15,322 nucleotides of DNA from assembly GCA_965659745.1 (NCBI GenBank), contig CBFHXF010000045.1:1-15322 (forward strand), given 5' to 3'. Position numbers and translations under genes: made by a program. This DNA comes from VMCP01 sp965659745 (lineage in GTDB: Bacteria; Bacteroidota; Bacteroidia; NS11-12g; UBA955). Positions 1 through 7,176 of this stretch are shown here, piece by piece. The first letter of the stretch is position 1, and every line of letters starts with the position of its first letter. The notes under the pieces were generated by a model, which was not told the origin of the DNA, did no database searches, and saw only the letters and a list, made by a program, of their open reading frames with translations.

Positions 1-84
1 TTCTTCTTCATCTCGATGCTGGTATAATTCATGGTAATAGTTTGTGTCAAACCAAGTTTCAAACCAATTATCTGTTGTTGCCAT
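1..84 (-). CDS. Class I SAM-dependent methyltransferase, N-terminal fragment (runs off left edge)
   Basis: The frame opens with ATG at 84-82 and stays open for 28 codons to the window edge, so only the N-terminus is visible. It reads MATTDNWFETWFDTNYYHEL followed by YQHRDEEE. The pattern WF-(D)-x-x-YYH-x-LY-x-HRD matches, from memory, the start of a Bacteroidota family of class I SAM-dependent methyltransferases of unknown substrate. No SAM-binding motif falls inside the window, so the identification rests on this N-terminal signature alone. The gene points away from the rest of the window. Its leader carries a 19-base direct repeat (92-139) and a possible minus-strand -7 element at 212-219. 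Confidence 0.6.
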   Translation of the reverse strand, partial: MATTDNWFETWFDTNYYHELYQHRDEEE

Positions 85-91
85 AATATTT

Positions 92-139
92 CTTTTAGGT
101 GCATCCCCTACTTTATAGGTATACATCCGCTTTATAGGT
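92..139. repeat. Three direct repeats of CTTT(A)TAGGT at a 19-base spacing
   Basis: CTTTTAGGT begins at 92, CTTTATAGGT at 111 and CTTTATAGGT at 130, so the copies start exactly 19 bases apart. The first two are also both followed by CATCC. They lie 8 to 55 bases upstream of the methyltransferase start, within its presumed leader or promoter. This could be a set of regulator binding sites or a chance tandem duplication. Confidence 0.5.
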
Positions 140-211
140 GTGATTAAGAATCAAAAAGATTTTCTACCAAAAATGAGTGATTAAGGCGATTCTTTATTAT
201 TGATTCTTCCT

Positions 212-219
212 CAAAAATA
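212..219 (-). promoter_or_regulatory. Possible -7 promoter element for the methyltransferase
   Basis: The minus strand reads TATTTTTG, an exact match to the Bacteroidota -7 consensus TAnnTTTG. It is 127 bases upstream of the methyltransferase ATG, which would give a leader of about 120 bases containing the 19-base repeats. No matching -33 TTG is evident, and an eight-base degenerate motif in AT-rich DNA is weak evidence. Confidence 0.3.
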
Positions 220-411
220 TAAAAGTAATTGAAGAGGCGAAAGAAATAGTTCAAAACAGTGAATAAAAATGAAATTATTGCAAAAACCCAAAAAACTGAT
301 TCAAATAAAAACCCAATACATCTTTGTGGAATCCTCGGTTGTATCGGATATATGGAAATAAAAAGATCCGTTCAGCCTAATCCTTAAAATGAATTAATCC
401 TTAATTTCCCC

Positions 412-419
412 TAAATTTG
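412..419 (+). promoter_or_regulatory. -7 promoter element of the 434-1300 gene
   Basis: TAAATTTG is an exact match to the Bacteroidota consensus TAnnTTTG. It lies 14 bases upstream of the ATG at 434, so the leader would be very short. The same octamer precedes menB and sdhC in this window, which strengthens the call. No clear -33 TTG is visible. Confidence 0.55.
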
Positions 420-433
420 TTAAACAATACACT

Positions 434-1300
434 ATGAAAACTACCTTGTTAAAAGCAATGATGATCTTGGCTCTTTTAGGCTTGATGAATGGAATTTACG
501 CACAATCGGATACGATATTAGTTGATGAGATGGAATACCCCACCATTATTGAGGAAGCTACGGAAGTAGAAGCCGAATCAGAATTTGAAGCCGGCCCTGT
601 AGAACCCGATTTTTATGAAGGTTTCCAATATGAAAAACCCAAACCTAAAAAATACGACTTCCAAACTCGTTTTGGATTAGGTTTTGTAAGTTTAAATAAT
701 GCATTAAATGCCGTAGAGCCTGGTGGTACCGCTATCGGAAGATATTTGCCATCCGCGAAATTTTTAACTTCTAATATTTCAAACTTTGAAATCTCTTTAG
801 GTAAAAACTTAAGCCAAGGTCTGTATCGTTTTTGGTTCGGTGTTGGTATTGAAAATGAATATTTTACATTTGAAGACGCTAGCGTGCGCCTTTCAACCAG
901 AAGCGATTCCTTTAGTCATTACAGCGTCGACCCAAACGGCATTCCTCAGTTTGGAAAAGATGAAAACACCAAATCTTCTTCATTGAATTATACGACCATT
1001 AGTTTTCCGCTTGCTATCGGCTTCCAAGACAAACAGCGCAGACCTTCATATAAAATACAAGTAGGTGCGTATCTAGGTTACCGATTCGAAACAAAATCTG
1101 AAATTAAATATGAAGACAATACGAAGGTGACCATAAAGGGTGATTTCCATATGAATCCTATTATTGTTGATCCTTACGTAAGTATCCAATTCAAGAAATT
1201 TGGATTTTTTGGGCGCACCAGTTTAATGCCTTTATTGAAAAATGTAGGTCTCGGCAACGAACAAACCAGGAATGCCTTTGGACTTTTCATTGGCGTTTAA
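434..1300 (+). CDS. Outer-membrane beta-barrel protein with acidic N-terminal segment
   Basis: This 288-residue protein begins with a signal peptide (residues 1 to about 24: Lys at position 2, a hydrophobic run LLKAMMILALLGLMNG, and Ala-Gln at the likely cleavage site). Mature residues 25-65 are rich in Glu and Asp. A short KPKPKK segment follows, and then alternating aromatic and glycine-rich stretches typical of transmembrane beta-strands (for example RFGLGFVSL and FWFGVGIENEYF), ending in FGLFIGV. I infer an outer-membrane barrel of the porT or OmpW-like general type, but the function is not recognisable. It appears to be a single gene with its own promoter at 412-419. A partly paired hairpin lies downstream at 1320-1340. 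Confidence 0.7.
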   Translation: MKTTLLKAMMILALLGLMNGIYAQSDTILVDEMEYPTIIEEATEVEAESEFEAGPVEPDFYEGFQYEKPKPKKYDFQTRFGLGFVSLNNALNAVEPGGTAIGRYLPSAKFLTSNISNFEISLGKNLSQGLYRFWFGVGIENEYFTFEDASVRLSTRSDSFSHYSVDPNGIPQFGKDENTKSSSLNYTTISFPLAIGFQDKQRRPSYKIQVGAYLGYRFETKSEIKYEDNTKVTIKGDFHMNPIIVDPYVSIQFKKFGFFGRTSLMPLLKNVGLGNEQTRNAFGLFIGV

Positions 1301-1319
1301 AAAATTTATTTGATCGATG

Positions 1320-1340
1320 GCTGAAGGATTACCTTTCAGC
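1320..1340 (+). terminator. Weak hairpin downstream of the barrel gene
   Basis: GCTGAAGG at 1320-1327 can pair with CCTTTCAGC at 1332-1340 across an ATTA loop, with one bulged base. It sits 20 bases after the stop codon. No U-tract follows, so termination is uncertain. Confidence 0.25.
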
Positions 1341-1392
1341 GCATAAATATTAAGATTCCTAGAGCATTACCGCTGCGTTGACTTGATTTGTG

Positions 1393-1400
1393 TAAATTTG
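1393..1400 (+). promoter_or_regulatory. -7 promoter element of menB
   Basis: TAAATTTG matches TAnnTTTG exactly and ends only seven bases before the menB ATG. If transcription starts five to seven bases after the element, as expected for a -7 box, the mRNA is leaderless or nearly so. No Shine-Dalgarno sequence is visible, which is common in Bacteroidota. Confidence 0.6.
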
Positions 1401-1407
1401 CAACACT

Positions 1408-2229
1408 ATGAGTCAACGCAATTGGACCACCATTAAAGAATATTCGGATATCCATTTTGATTTCTTCGAAGGCATTGCTAAAATAACCATCAACAGACCT
1501 GAAGTTTATAACGCATTTAGACCGCAAACGGTGAATGACATGTTGGATGCTTTCGACCATTGTCGAGAAAATCCTAAGATTTCTGTGGTTATCCTTACCG
1601 GAATTGGCGATAAAGCTTTTTGTTCCGGCGGAGATCAAAACGTAAAAGGAATTGGGGGTTATGTCGATGATTCCGGCGTTCCAAGATTGAATGTCCTGGA
1701 TTTACATAAAAAAATAAGATCTCTACCTAAGCCTGTAATTGCAATGGTGAACGGCTATGCCATTGGCGGTGGACATGTATTACACGTAGTATGCGACTTA
1801 TCCATAGCTGCTGAAGGCGCTAAATTCGGGCAAACCGGTCCAAAAGTAGGTAGTTTCGATGGTGGATTTGGTAGTAGTTATTTGGCGAGACACGTAGGAC
1901 AGAAAAAAGCCCGAGAAATTTGGTTCTTATGCAGACAATATACGGCCGAAGAATGTGAAAAAATGGGCTTGGTAAATAAAGTGGTTCCTTTGGCTCAGTT
2001 AGAAGACGAAACCGTGGATTGGTGCATGACCATCATGGAACGCAGTCCTATGGCCATTCGGATGTTGAAACGTGCTTTCAATGCTGAATTAGACGGACAA
2101 CACGGATTGATGGAGCTAGCAGGTGATGCCACATTGTTGTATTATCTAACCGAAGAGGCACAAGAAGGGAAACATGCGTTTTTAGAAAAACGAAAGCCTG
2201 ATTTTCAGCAATTCCCGAAATTCCCTTAA
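1408..2229 (+). CDS. menB: 1,4-dihydroxy-2-naphthoyl-CoA synthase (MenB)
   Basis: MenB is a crotonase-fold enzyme that closes the second ring of the naphthoquinone by an intramolecular Claisen condensation of o-succinylbenzoyl-CoA, in menaquinone synthesis. It acts in the cytoplasm. The 273-residue protein matches the family end to end. It has CSGGDQ at 72-77, the oxyanion-loop segment GGGHVLH at 120-126, GQTGPKVGSFDGG at 141-153 and REIWFLCRQY near 169-178. Gln142, Gly144 and Trp172 have the same spacing as E. coli Gln154, Gly156 and Trp184, the bicarbonate site of type I MenB, so bicarbonate dependence is likely. No other men gene is next to it. The start at 1408 is supported by the -7 element at 1393-1400. 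Its product pathway supplies the quinone used by the sdhCAB complex in this window. Confidence 0.95.
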   Translation: MSQRNWTTIKEYSDIHFDFFEGIAKITINRPEVYNAFRPQTVNDMLDAFDHCRENPKISVVILTGIGDKAFCSGGDQNVKGIGGYVDDSGVPRLNVLDLHKKIRSLPKPVIAMVNGYAIGGGHVLHVVCDLSIAAEGAKFGQTGPKVGSFDGGFGSSYLARHVGQKKAREIWFLCRQYTAEECEKMGLVNKVVPLAQLEDETVDWCMTIMERSPMAIRMLKRAFNAELDGQHGLMELAGDATLLYYLTEEAQEGKHAFLEKRKPDFQQFPKFP

Positions 2230-2231
2230 AT

Positions 2232-2324
2232 AGTTGAGAGTCTAGAGGTGAGAGTCTAAACTCTAGGCTCTAAACACTAAACTTTAGTACAGACCTCTAA
2301 ACCCTCCCCTCTAAACTCTAAACT
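2232..2324 (-). repeat. Heptamer-repeat tract forming a long imperfect hairpin between convergent genes
   Basis: Almost the whole 97-base gap between the menB and barrel-gene stops consists of variants of a seven-base unit. TCTAAAC occurs at 2255, 2269, 2296, 2310 and 2317, and TGAGAGTCTA occurs at 2235 and 2249, 14 bases apart. The left arm (2232-2260) is complementary to the right arm (2296-2324) over 29 positions. On the minus-strand RNA this gives 23 Watson-Crick pairs, four G-U pairs and two mismatches, around a 35-base loop. The minus-strand RNA would be the 3' end of the barrel-gene message. It may act as a terminator or 3'-end stabiliser, though it lacks the classic short GC stem and U-run. 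Confidence 0.6.
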
Positions 2325-2326
2325 CT

Positions 2327-3079
2327 TCAGAACAAATACGACAATCCTAAGCCGCCATGGAAAATACGGCCCCAAGCAAGTGGCTGTAATACCATAGAAT
2401 GTACCACCGCTTCATGATCGTCGTACGATGTACCATCTTCGAAATATGCCACGCTTGCATTACCCGTATTGAGTACATTGAATCCAATACCCATGTGGTA
2501 ATCCCAGCATAGATTATCGAATAATACCCTACGGTGTCCCCATTGAATGGCCATGCTTAAGGTACTGAAACCTTCTGTTATAGCGGGTAGTTTTATGGCT
2601 TGCCCGTCCCAAACAATTTTATCTTCAATTCCTATGTTTGCATAAGCCAATTCTAAGCCAAAAAAGCTTCCAAAAGGAGCTAAGGCTCCGGAATTATTAT
2701 TATACCAACGGGGTGCAATAAAAAACTCCGTTAAAGAATATCCCAGTGTACCTCTAGCTGGACTAGTAGACTGTGATCCTCCCCAAGGTTCATCTTGATA
2801 TACATAAAAATAAGTCAAATTCTCAGCAACGTCAAACTCTCCCGATCCAAAACGCACTCCACCCCTCCAAGAGAAGTTCTTACGCATGGCTTTTTCGTAA
2901 GAAATAGACGTATGATTTTTAATCCAAGGTCCATGAGCCACCAAACCCGGCACATACCAATTGGTAGTAATTTCTGCGACTTGCGTATTGCCTAAATAAC
3001 CTGGATTACTCTGAGCCATGGAAGAAGTAGCTATAAATACGGTGCATGCAAGCACCCCTAATTTAAACATCAATTTCAT
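2327..3079 (-). CDS. Small outer-membrane beta-barrel protein, coupled to the M48 protease
   Basis: This 250-residue protein starts with a signal peptide (MKLMFKLGVLACTVFIATSS, then Met-Ala-Gln at about 21-23). The rest alternates aromatic and polar residues with many Gly and Asn, as in barrel strands (for example FFIAPRWYNN and FFGLELAYANIG), and ends in GLSYLF with a C-terminal Phe as in many outer-membrane barrels. The function is not recognisable. Its ATG overlaps the stop of the upstream protease gene in the sequence TAATG, so translation is probably coupled and the two proteins likely work together. It is the last gene of the grpE-dnaJ-protease group. The heptamer-repeat hairpin lies immediately after its stop. 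Confidence 0.7.
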   Translation of the reverse strand: MKLMFKLGVLACTVFIATSSMAQSNPGYLGNTQVAEITTNWYVPGLVAHGPWIKNHTSISYEKAMRKNFSWRGGVRFGSGEFDVAENLTYFYVYQDEPWGGSQSTSPARGTLGYSLTEFFIAPRWYNNNSGALAPFGSFFGLELAYANIGIEDKIVWDGQAIKLPAITEGFSTLSMAIQWGHRRVLFDNLCWDYHMGIGFNVLNTGNASVAYFEDGTSYDDHEAVVHSMVLQPLAWGRIFHGGLGLSYLF

Positions 3080-5373
3080 TATTTGAGTTGTTTGGCGTGT
3101 CGGATTTCGTAAAGGGTTTCGTAAACGTGGGCTTTCAGGTAGTCGGTTTGCAATTTCACCTCCCGTTCTTTATTATAATTGAATACCAATTTGCTGCTTT
3201 CGGTATTAAACACCACTGTATACTGCTTGGTAAATCCATCCGTTTGCAATTGAAAATACAGATATACCGGCAAATAAGGGAAGAACATAATCGAAGTCAT
3301 CAACCCGTTTATATCCAAAGGTCTTTTATACAACACATAATCATAACCCGTCCATGCCACCAAAGGTGTTCCATACGGTTGCATCACGTCAGAAACATAT
3401 TGCGAATAAAACAATATCATTTCATTCGTATCGTTGTTCAAACGCTCCATGATCCAATCGTTTACCTGTGTAAATCGATTGATATCCTCGGTTTTCATAT
3501 CAGATTTTGCTTTATTCTCCAAAATATGCAAATCATCATTGGAAATCTTGGCAACTTCTTTCCAAACGTTGGTAATAAGCAGTTTTGATTTCTCCTCCGC
3601 AAAATAGTTGCGCTCATTCTCGCTAAAATTCTTACCGCTGTATTGGGTCAAACGCGGCTGCATCAATACCAACCCACTATAATCCGGATTGGTTAAGGAA
3701 TACCGCTTGCTTTCCTTTTCACGGTCTTTGGCCAATTGCTCGCGCGAATCACGTTTACCCGCTATTTCCGTAAAATTCAATGCCGCTCTTTCAAACTCCG
3801 ACTTAAGTCGATTTGTCTCTGGAAGTCCATACATACATGCCATGTAATACGGACCGCTTTGTTTAATTGTCTTGGGGGAATTAGAAGAACGCCTATCGGG
3901 TCTTGAAAGCAAGGGATTGGTTGGAGTTTCCTCTATCTTTTTTGTAATATCTTCCTTTAATTCTACCGTATCGCCGCTAGAAGGCACCTGATAATCTAAA
4001 AATGTCTTGATATCTAAAAGGGCCTTTTGCTGTATTAATTGCAAGCTTTGTTCCCATGTTTTTTTCAAAAACGCATCTTGAGGATATTTAACATATTCCA
4101 ACCACAAAAGACGCATGGCAAAGGCCGACATTTCTTTGGCATCCAAAGATTTCAAACCTGCCGACAAAGGCCTCCACATGCCTCTATTGCTGCTCACTTC
4201 ACAACCGTACTTCTCTAAATCATGTCCAGAAAGTTTATGATTCAACAAAGCATACAAAGACATTGCCTTCACCCTAGAAACAAAGGGAGTAGGCCCGTAT
4301 AGTATTTCAAAAATGCGCGATAAGTACAGGGTTCTACCATGGTCGGCGCGGCGCATGAAAAGGAGTAACAATTCGTGTCGAGCAATTTTTTGCATTTCAT
4401 CAAAAGCCGCCTTACCTATTATATAGGTTTGCTTTCCCGACATATCCAATGCTTCAACCCTACCCTTCAGCGCTAAAATGCGCATGTCTAAATGCGGGTG
4501 GGTTCTATTGGCATCGATAAGCTCTTGTTCGTCTGACTTTTTATTACTGGCATCCGCCTTTTCAATTTCTTGATTGATTTTGTCGCGTAACGCATCTGGA
4601 AACACATAATATTCTGATGCAAAAGTATCTAAAGATACAGGAGTTTCTAAGAATGGATATGCACTGTACTTCAGGACCTCAAAACCATAAATACCTTCGC
4701 TCAGATCGTAATTGGTTTTAGATATCATTTCGTATCCCAAATCATCGGCTTCGAGCTCTTGATCTTTTGAGAATCGATATAAGTATTCCAGCTTCGTTTC
4801 TAAGGCTTCCCCATTTAAATTGCGTTTGGCATCAGCTACATCTTTAAAGGTTTGCAAGGAATGACGCTTCACATAATGCTGGATTTCATGGGCTAAAACT
4901 ACCGCCAGCTGTGCTTCGTTTTCAATTCTCGCAAGCAATCCAATGCTCACAAAAACCAATCCTCCTGAAGTAGTATACGCATTGGGAACATGCGAACGCA
5001 ACACATAAAATTGTAATTTATCTGATAATTCAGGATAGGATTCCAACACTTTCAACCCTACTTTTTCTACGAAGTTCGACATGGGTTCGCCGTAGAGTAT
5101 CTGACCGCCTGTTAGCAATTCTTCTTCCACAAAACCTACTCGAATGGAATGTTCTTGTTCGAGTCTTTTGGTTTTCCTGTCGGATTTATTGCTTTTAATT
5201 TTGCGGATATTTTCCTGAACCGATGAAGTCGTACTCCGCTTTAAAGAAGCCGGTACCGGACCCTGAGAAATCGCAGGCTTATACTGGGCAAAATCAATAT
5301 TTTGACCCCAAGTGGTTGAAAACAGTAAGATTACTGCCGCCCAACATATTTGCTTGATAAAAGCACGATGCAT
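3079..5373 (-). CDS. Secreted M48-family zinc metalloprotease with long C-terminal extension
   Basis: Starting at the ATG at 5373, the protein is 764 residues long. A TTG six bases further upstream is in frame but less likely. Residues 1-24 form a signal peptide ending WGQ. The M48 peptidase domain (roughly 75-320) carries the zinc motif HEIQH at 162-166 and the third ligand Glu206 in ELEADDLG, so it should be catalytically active in the periplasm or at the envelope. The preceding SGGLVFVSIGLL segment is also typical of M48 proteases. The region after about residue 330 has no domain I recognise, and no TPR pattern is obvious. Family members such as BepA help outer-membrane protein assembly or degrade misassembled ones, and a similar role is my inference. 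The gene follows dnaJ by 42 bases and overlaps the next gene by one base (TAATG). Confidence 0.85.
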   Translation of the reverse strand: MHRAFIKQICWAAVILLFSTTWGQNIDFAQYKPAISQGPVPASLKRSTTSSVQENIRKIKSNKSDRKTKRLEQEHSIRVGFVEEELLTGGQILYGEPMSNFVEKVGLKVLESYPELSDKLQFYVLRSHVPNAYTTSGGLVFVSIGLLARIENEAQLAVVLAHEIQHYVKRHSLQTFKDVADAKRNLNGEALETKLEYLYRFSKDQELEADDLGYEMISKTNYDLSEGIYGFEVLKYSAYPFLETPVSLDTFASEYYVFPDALRDKINQEIEKADASNKKSDEQELIDANRTHPHLDMRILALKGRVEALDMSGKQTYIIGKAAFDEMQKIARHELLLLFMRRADHGRTLYLSRIFEILYGPTPFVSRVKAMSLYALLNHKLSGHDLEKYGCEVSSNRGMWRPLSAGLKSLDAKEMSAFAMRLLWLEYVKYPQDAFLKKTWEQSLQLIQQKALLDIKTFLDYQVPSSGDTVELKEDITKKIEETPTNPLLSRPDRRSSNSPKTIKQSGPYYMACMYGLPETNRLKSEFERAALNFTEIAGKRDSREQLAKDREKESKRYSLTNPDYSGLVLMQPRLTQYSGKNFSENERNYFAEEKSKLLITNVWKEVAKISNDDLHILENKAKSDMKTEDINRFTQVNDWIMERLNNDTNEMILFYSQYVSDVMQPYGTPLVAWTGYDYVLYKRPLDINGLMTSIMFFPYLPVYLYFQLQTDGFTKQYTVVFNTESSKLVFNYNKEREVKLQTDYLKAHVYETLYEIRHAKQLK

Positions 5374-5376
5374 GCG

Positions 5377-5384
5377 CAATATTA
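5377..5384 (-). promoter_or_regulatory. Possible internal -7 element upstream of the M48 protease
   Basis: The minus strand reads TAATATTG, one mismatch from TAnnTTTG, ending three bases before the ATG at 5373. The alternative TTG start would lie inside this element. It could give the protease-barrel pair its own transcript in addition to read-through from dnaJ, but the evidence is slight. Confidence 0.2.
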
Positions 5385-5415
5385 AACAAAAAGTTGGAGC
5401 GGCCGATTAGCTCAC

Positions 5416-6531
5416 TTAAAAAAAGTCTTTCATGCGATCGAAGAAGGATTTATTTTCTTCATCGGGGCGGAAATTCTTACTCTCTTGTAATTTCATGAGC
5501 ACCTCTTTTTCTTCCGAACTCAATTTTTGAGGCACGTATACATTTATAACCACCAATTGATCGCCGGTACCATATCCGTTTAAATCAGGAAATCCTTTTC
5601 CTTTCAAACGCAATATCTTACCTGCTTGTGTGCCTGAATCTACCTTTATTTTCGCCTTCCCGTCTAATGTAGGCACCTCAATATTCGCTCCCATTGCGGC
5701 CTCAGGAAAGCTCAACCACAAATTATACAACACGTTGTTATTGTCGCGTTTCAATTCTTCATGGGGAACTTCTTCTATAAGCACAATCAAATCACCAGAT
5801 GCACCGCCGGCAGGACCTTCGTTACCTTTACCTTGCACGCTCAATTGCATGCCATCGGCAACACCCCCTGGGATTTTGATACTGGTTTCGAATTCTTGTG
5901 CAATAAGTCCCTGTTCGTTGGCATCTTTAGGTTTGCTTTCAATGACTTTTCCTAAACCTTGACAAACTGGACATGCACTTTGAGTGGCCATTTGTCCGAG
6001 GAACGTATTGGTGACTTGCTTCACCACACCGCTACCTCCACAATGCCGGCAACTGCCGAATTTAACATCTTGTGCCGCTACCATTCTGCGGTACTTGACT
6101 TTTTTCTCAACCCCGTTGCGCATATCGGCAAGGGTGAGTTTTAATTTTATTCTGATATTAGACCCAACGGTTCTGCGATTTCCGCGACCGCGACCTCCGC
6201 CGCCGCCAAAGAAGGAACCGAAGATACTATCGTCGCCAAAAACATCACCAAATTGAGAGAAGATATCATCCATGCTGAATCCACCGCCTCCAAATCCTGC
6301 ACCGCCACCCATTCCGGCATGTCCGAATTGGTCATAACGGCCTTTCTTTTCAGGATTGCTGAGCACATCGTAAGCCTCAGCGGCTTCTTTGAATTTTTCC
6401 TCCGCATCTTTATCATCCGGATTTTTATCGGGATGATATTTAATGGCTAATTTGCGATAGGCTTTTTTCAACTCATCGGCAGTAGCGTTTTTAGAAACGC
6501 CCAGTATGTCGTAATAATCTCTTTTGCTCAT
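5416..6531 (-). CDS. dnaJ: Chaperone DnaJ (Hsp40) with two-repeat zinc domain
   Basis: DnaJ delivers unfolded substrates to DnaK and stimulates its ATPase. The 371-residue protein has a J domain at 3-70 with HPD at 33-35. A Gly/Phe-rich linker follows at about 71-117 with the MDDIFSQFGDVFG segment. Only two CxxCxGxG motifs are present, at 161-168 (CRHCGGSG) and 187-194 (CPVCQGLG). The substrate-binding C-terminal domains run from about 210 to 350. Classical DnaJ has four such motifs. The positions expected for the first (about 150-158) and fourth (about 198-210) hold sequence without Cys, so the zinc site built from repeats 1 and 4 is gone and the one built from repeats 2 and 3 remains. The gene starts three bases after the grpE stop, so the two are cotranscribed. 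dnaK is not in the window. Confidence 0.95.
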   Translation of the reverse strand: MSKRDYYDILGVSKNATADELKKAYRKLAIKYHPDKNPDDKDAEEKFKEAAEAYDVLSNPEKKGRYDQFGHAGMGGGAGFGGGGFSMDDIFSQFGDVFGDDSIFGSFFGGGGGRGRGNRRTVGSNIRIKLKLTLADMRNGVEKKVKYRRMVAAQDVKFGSCRHCGGSGVVKQVTNTFLGQMATQSACPVCQGLGKVIESKPKDANEQGLIAQEFETSIKIPGGVADGMQLSVQGKGNEGPAGGASGDLIVLIEEVPHEELKRDNNNVLYNLWLSFPEAAMGANIEVPTLDGKAKIKVDSGTQAGKILRLKGKGFPDLNGYGTGDQLVVINVYVPQKLSSEEKEVLMKLQESKNFRPDEENKSFFDRMKDFF

Positions 6532-6534
6532 TGT

Positions 6535-7131
6535 TTATTTTCCGACTACCACTTTGGCAAATCGTATTACTTTATCATTCAAAAAATAACCTTTTTCCAA
6601 CTCGTCAATCACTTTACCTTTCATGTCTTCAGTAGGCGCATCAAACTGGGTAACCGCTTCGTGAATTTCAGGATCAAATACTTCCCCTTGGGCATTCATA
6701 GGCTTCAAGCCTTTCTTTTCTAGAGTACCGTACAACTTTTTAAAGATCAACTCCATTCCTTCAACAGCGGCGCTATCACCCGACTTCTGCATTGCCTTTA
6801 AGGCACGTTCCATATCATCTACGATAGGTAACAACTCAACCATAAGGTCTTTAGATGCATTTTGCATCATTTCCAATCGCTCTTTTGTTGTTCTGCGGCG
6901 GAAATTTTCAAATTCACTGTACAAACGCAAATATTTATCACGCTCCACTTGAACCGCATCGGCCGCATCCATTTCTGCAGCTTCCTCTGTTTGATTGGCA
7001 TTTTCTAAATTTCCTTCTTCGGCACTAACTTCCTCTTGTGAGCCTACTGTATCCTTATCTTGGATCTCCTCCGAATTTTGTGAAAGATCTTCTTTAACTT
7101 TATTCTTTGCCTTCTTGTTCATGTTAAACAT
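6535..7131 (-). CDS. grpE: Nucleotide exchange factor GrpE
   Basis: GrpE releases ADP from DnaK and works with the adjacent DnaJ. The 198-residue protein has a charged, low-complexity N-terminus (about 1-58) and a predicted long helix from about 60 to 105 containing RDKYLRLYSEFENFRRRT. The C-terminal beta domain ends with FDPEIHEAVTQFD and GYFLNDKVIRFAKVVVGK, the family signature. Starts at 7131 (MFNMNKK) or 7122 (MNKK) are both possible; I kept the longer one. It is the first gene of the minus-strand group. A cluster of TGACA/TGTCA pentamers lies in the 125-base gap upstream, which it shares with ribE. Confidence 0.95.
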   Translation of the reverse strand: MFNMNKKAKNKVKEDLSQNSEEIQDKDTVGSQEEVSAEEGNLENANQTEEAAEMDAADAVQVERDKYLRLYSEFENFRRRTTKERLEMMQNASKDLMVELLPIVDDMERALKAMQKSGDSAAVEGMELIFKKLYGTLEKKGLKPMNAQGEVFDPEIHEAVTQFDAPTEDMKGKVIDELEKGYFLNDKVIRFAKVVVGK

Positions 7132-7176
7132 TGTTTGTTCTTTTTATATTCAAACTCTTTGCCAACTGCAAAAAAA

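Larger units (their letters stand above)
85..433. other. 349-base divergent intergenic region
   Basis: This AT-rich stretch lies between the methyltransferase (minus) and the barrel protein (plus). I see no convincing small gene and no RNA gene in it. It holds three 19-base-spaced copies of a CTTTATAGGT-like sequence next to the methyltransferase start, a minus-strand TAnnTTTG match at 212-219 and a plus-strand match at 412-419. The middle part (about 220-400) shows only A-rich sequence that I cannot interpret. Confidence 0.6.

Noticed and set aside
1336..1638. Open minus-strand frame of 100 codons
   Set aside because: It lies opposite the start of menB, whose full-length match to its family leaves no reason to call an antisense gene.
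2233..2326. Possible CRISPR array or satellite because of repeated TCTAAAC
   Set aside because: The units are only about seven bases, degenerate, and have no unique spacers of constant length, so it is a simple-repeat hairpin tract and not CRISPR.
3088..3588. Open plus-strand frame of 166 codons
   Set aside because: It is antisense to the M48 protease gene, has no recognisable domain and an odd His/Ile/Gln-rich composition, and the protease frame explains the sequence.
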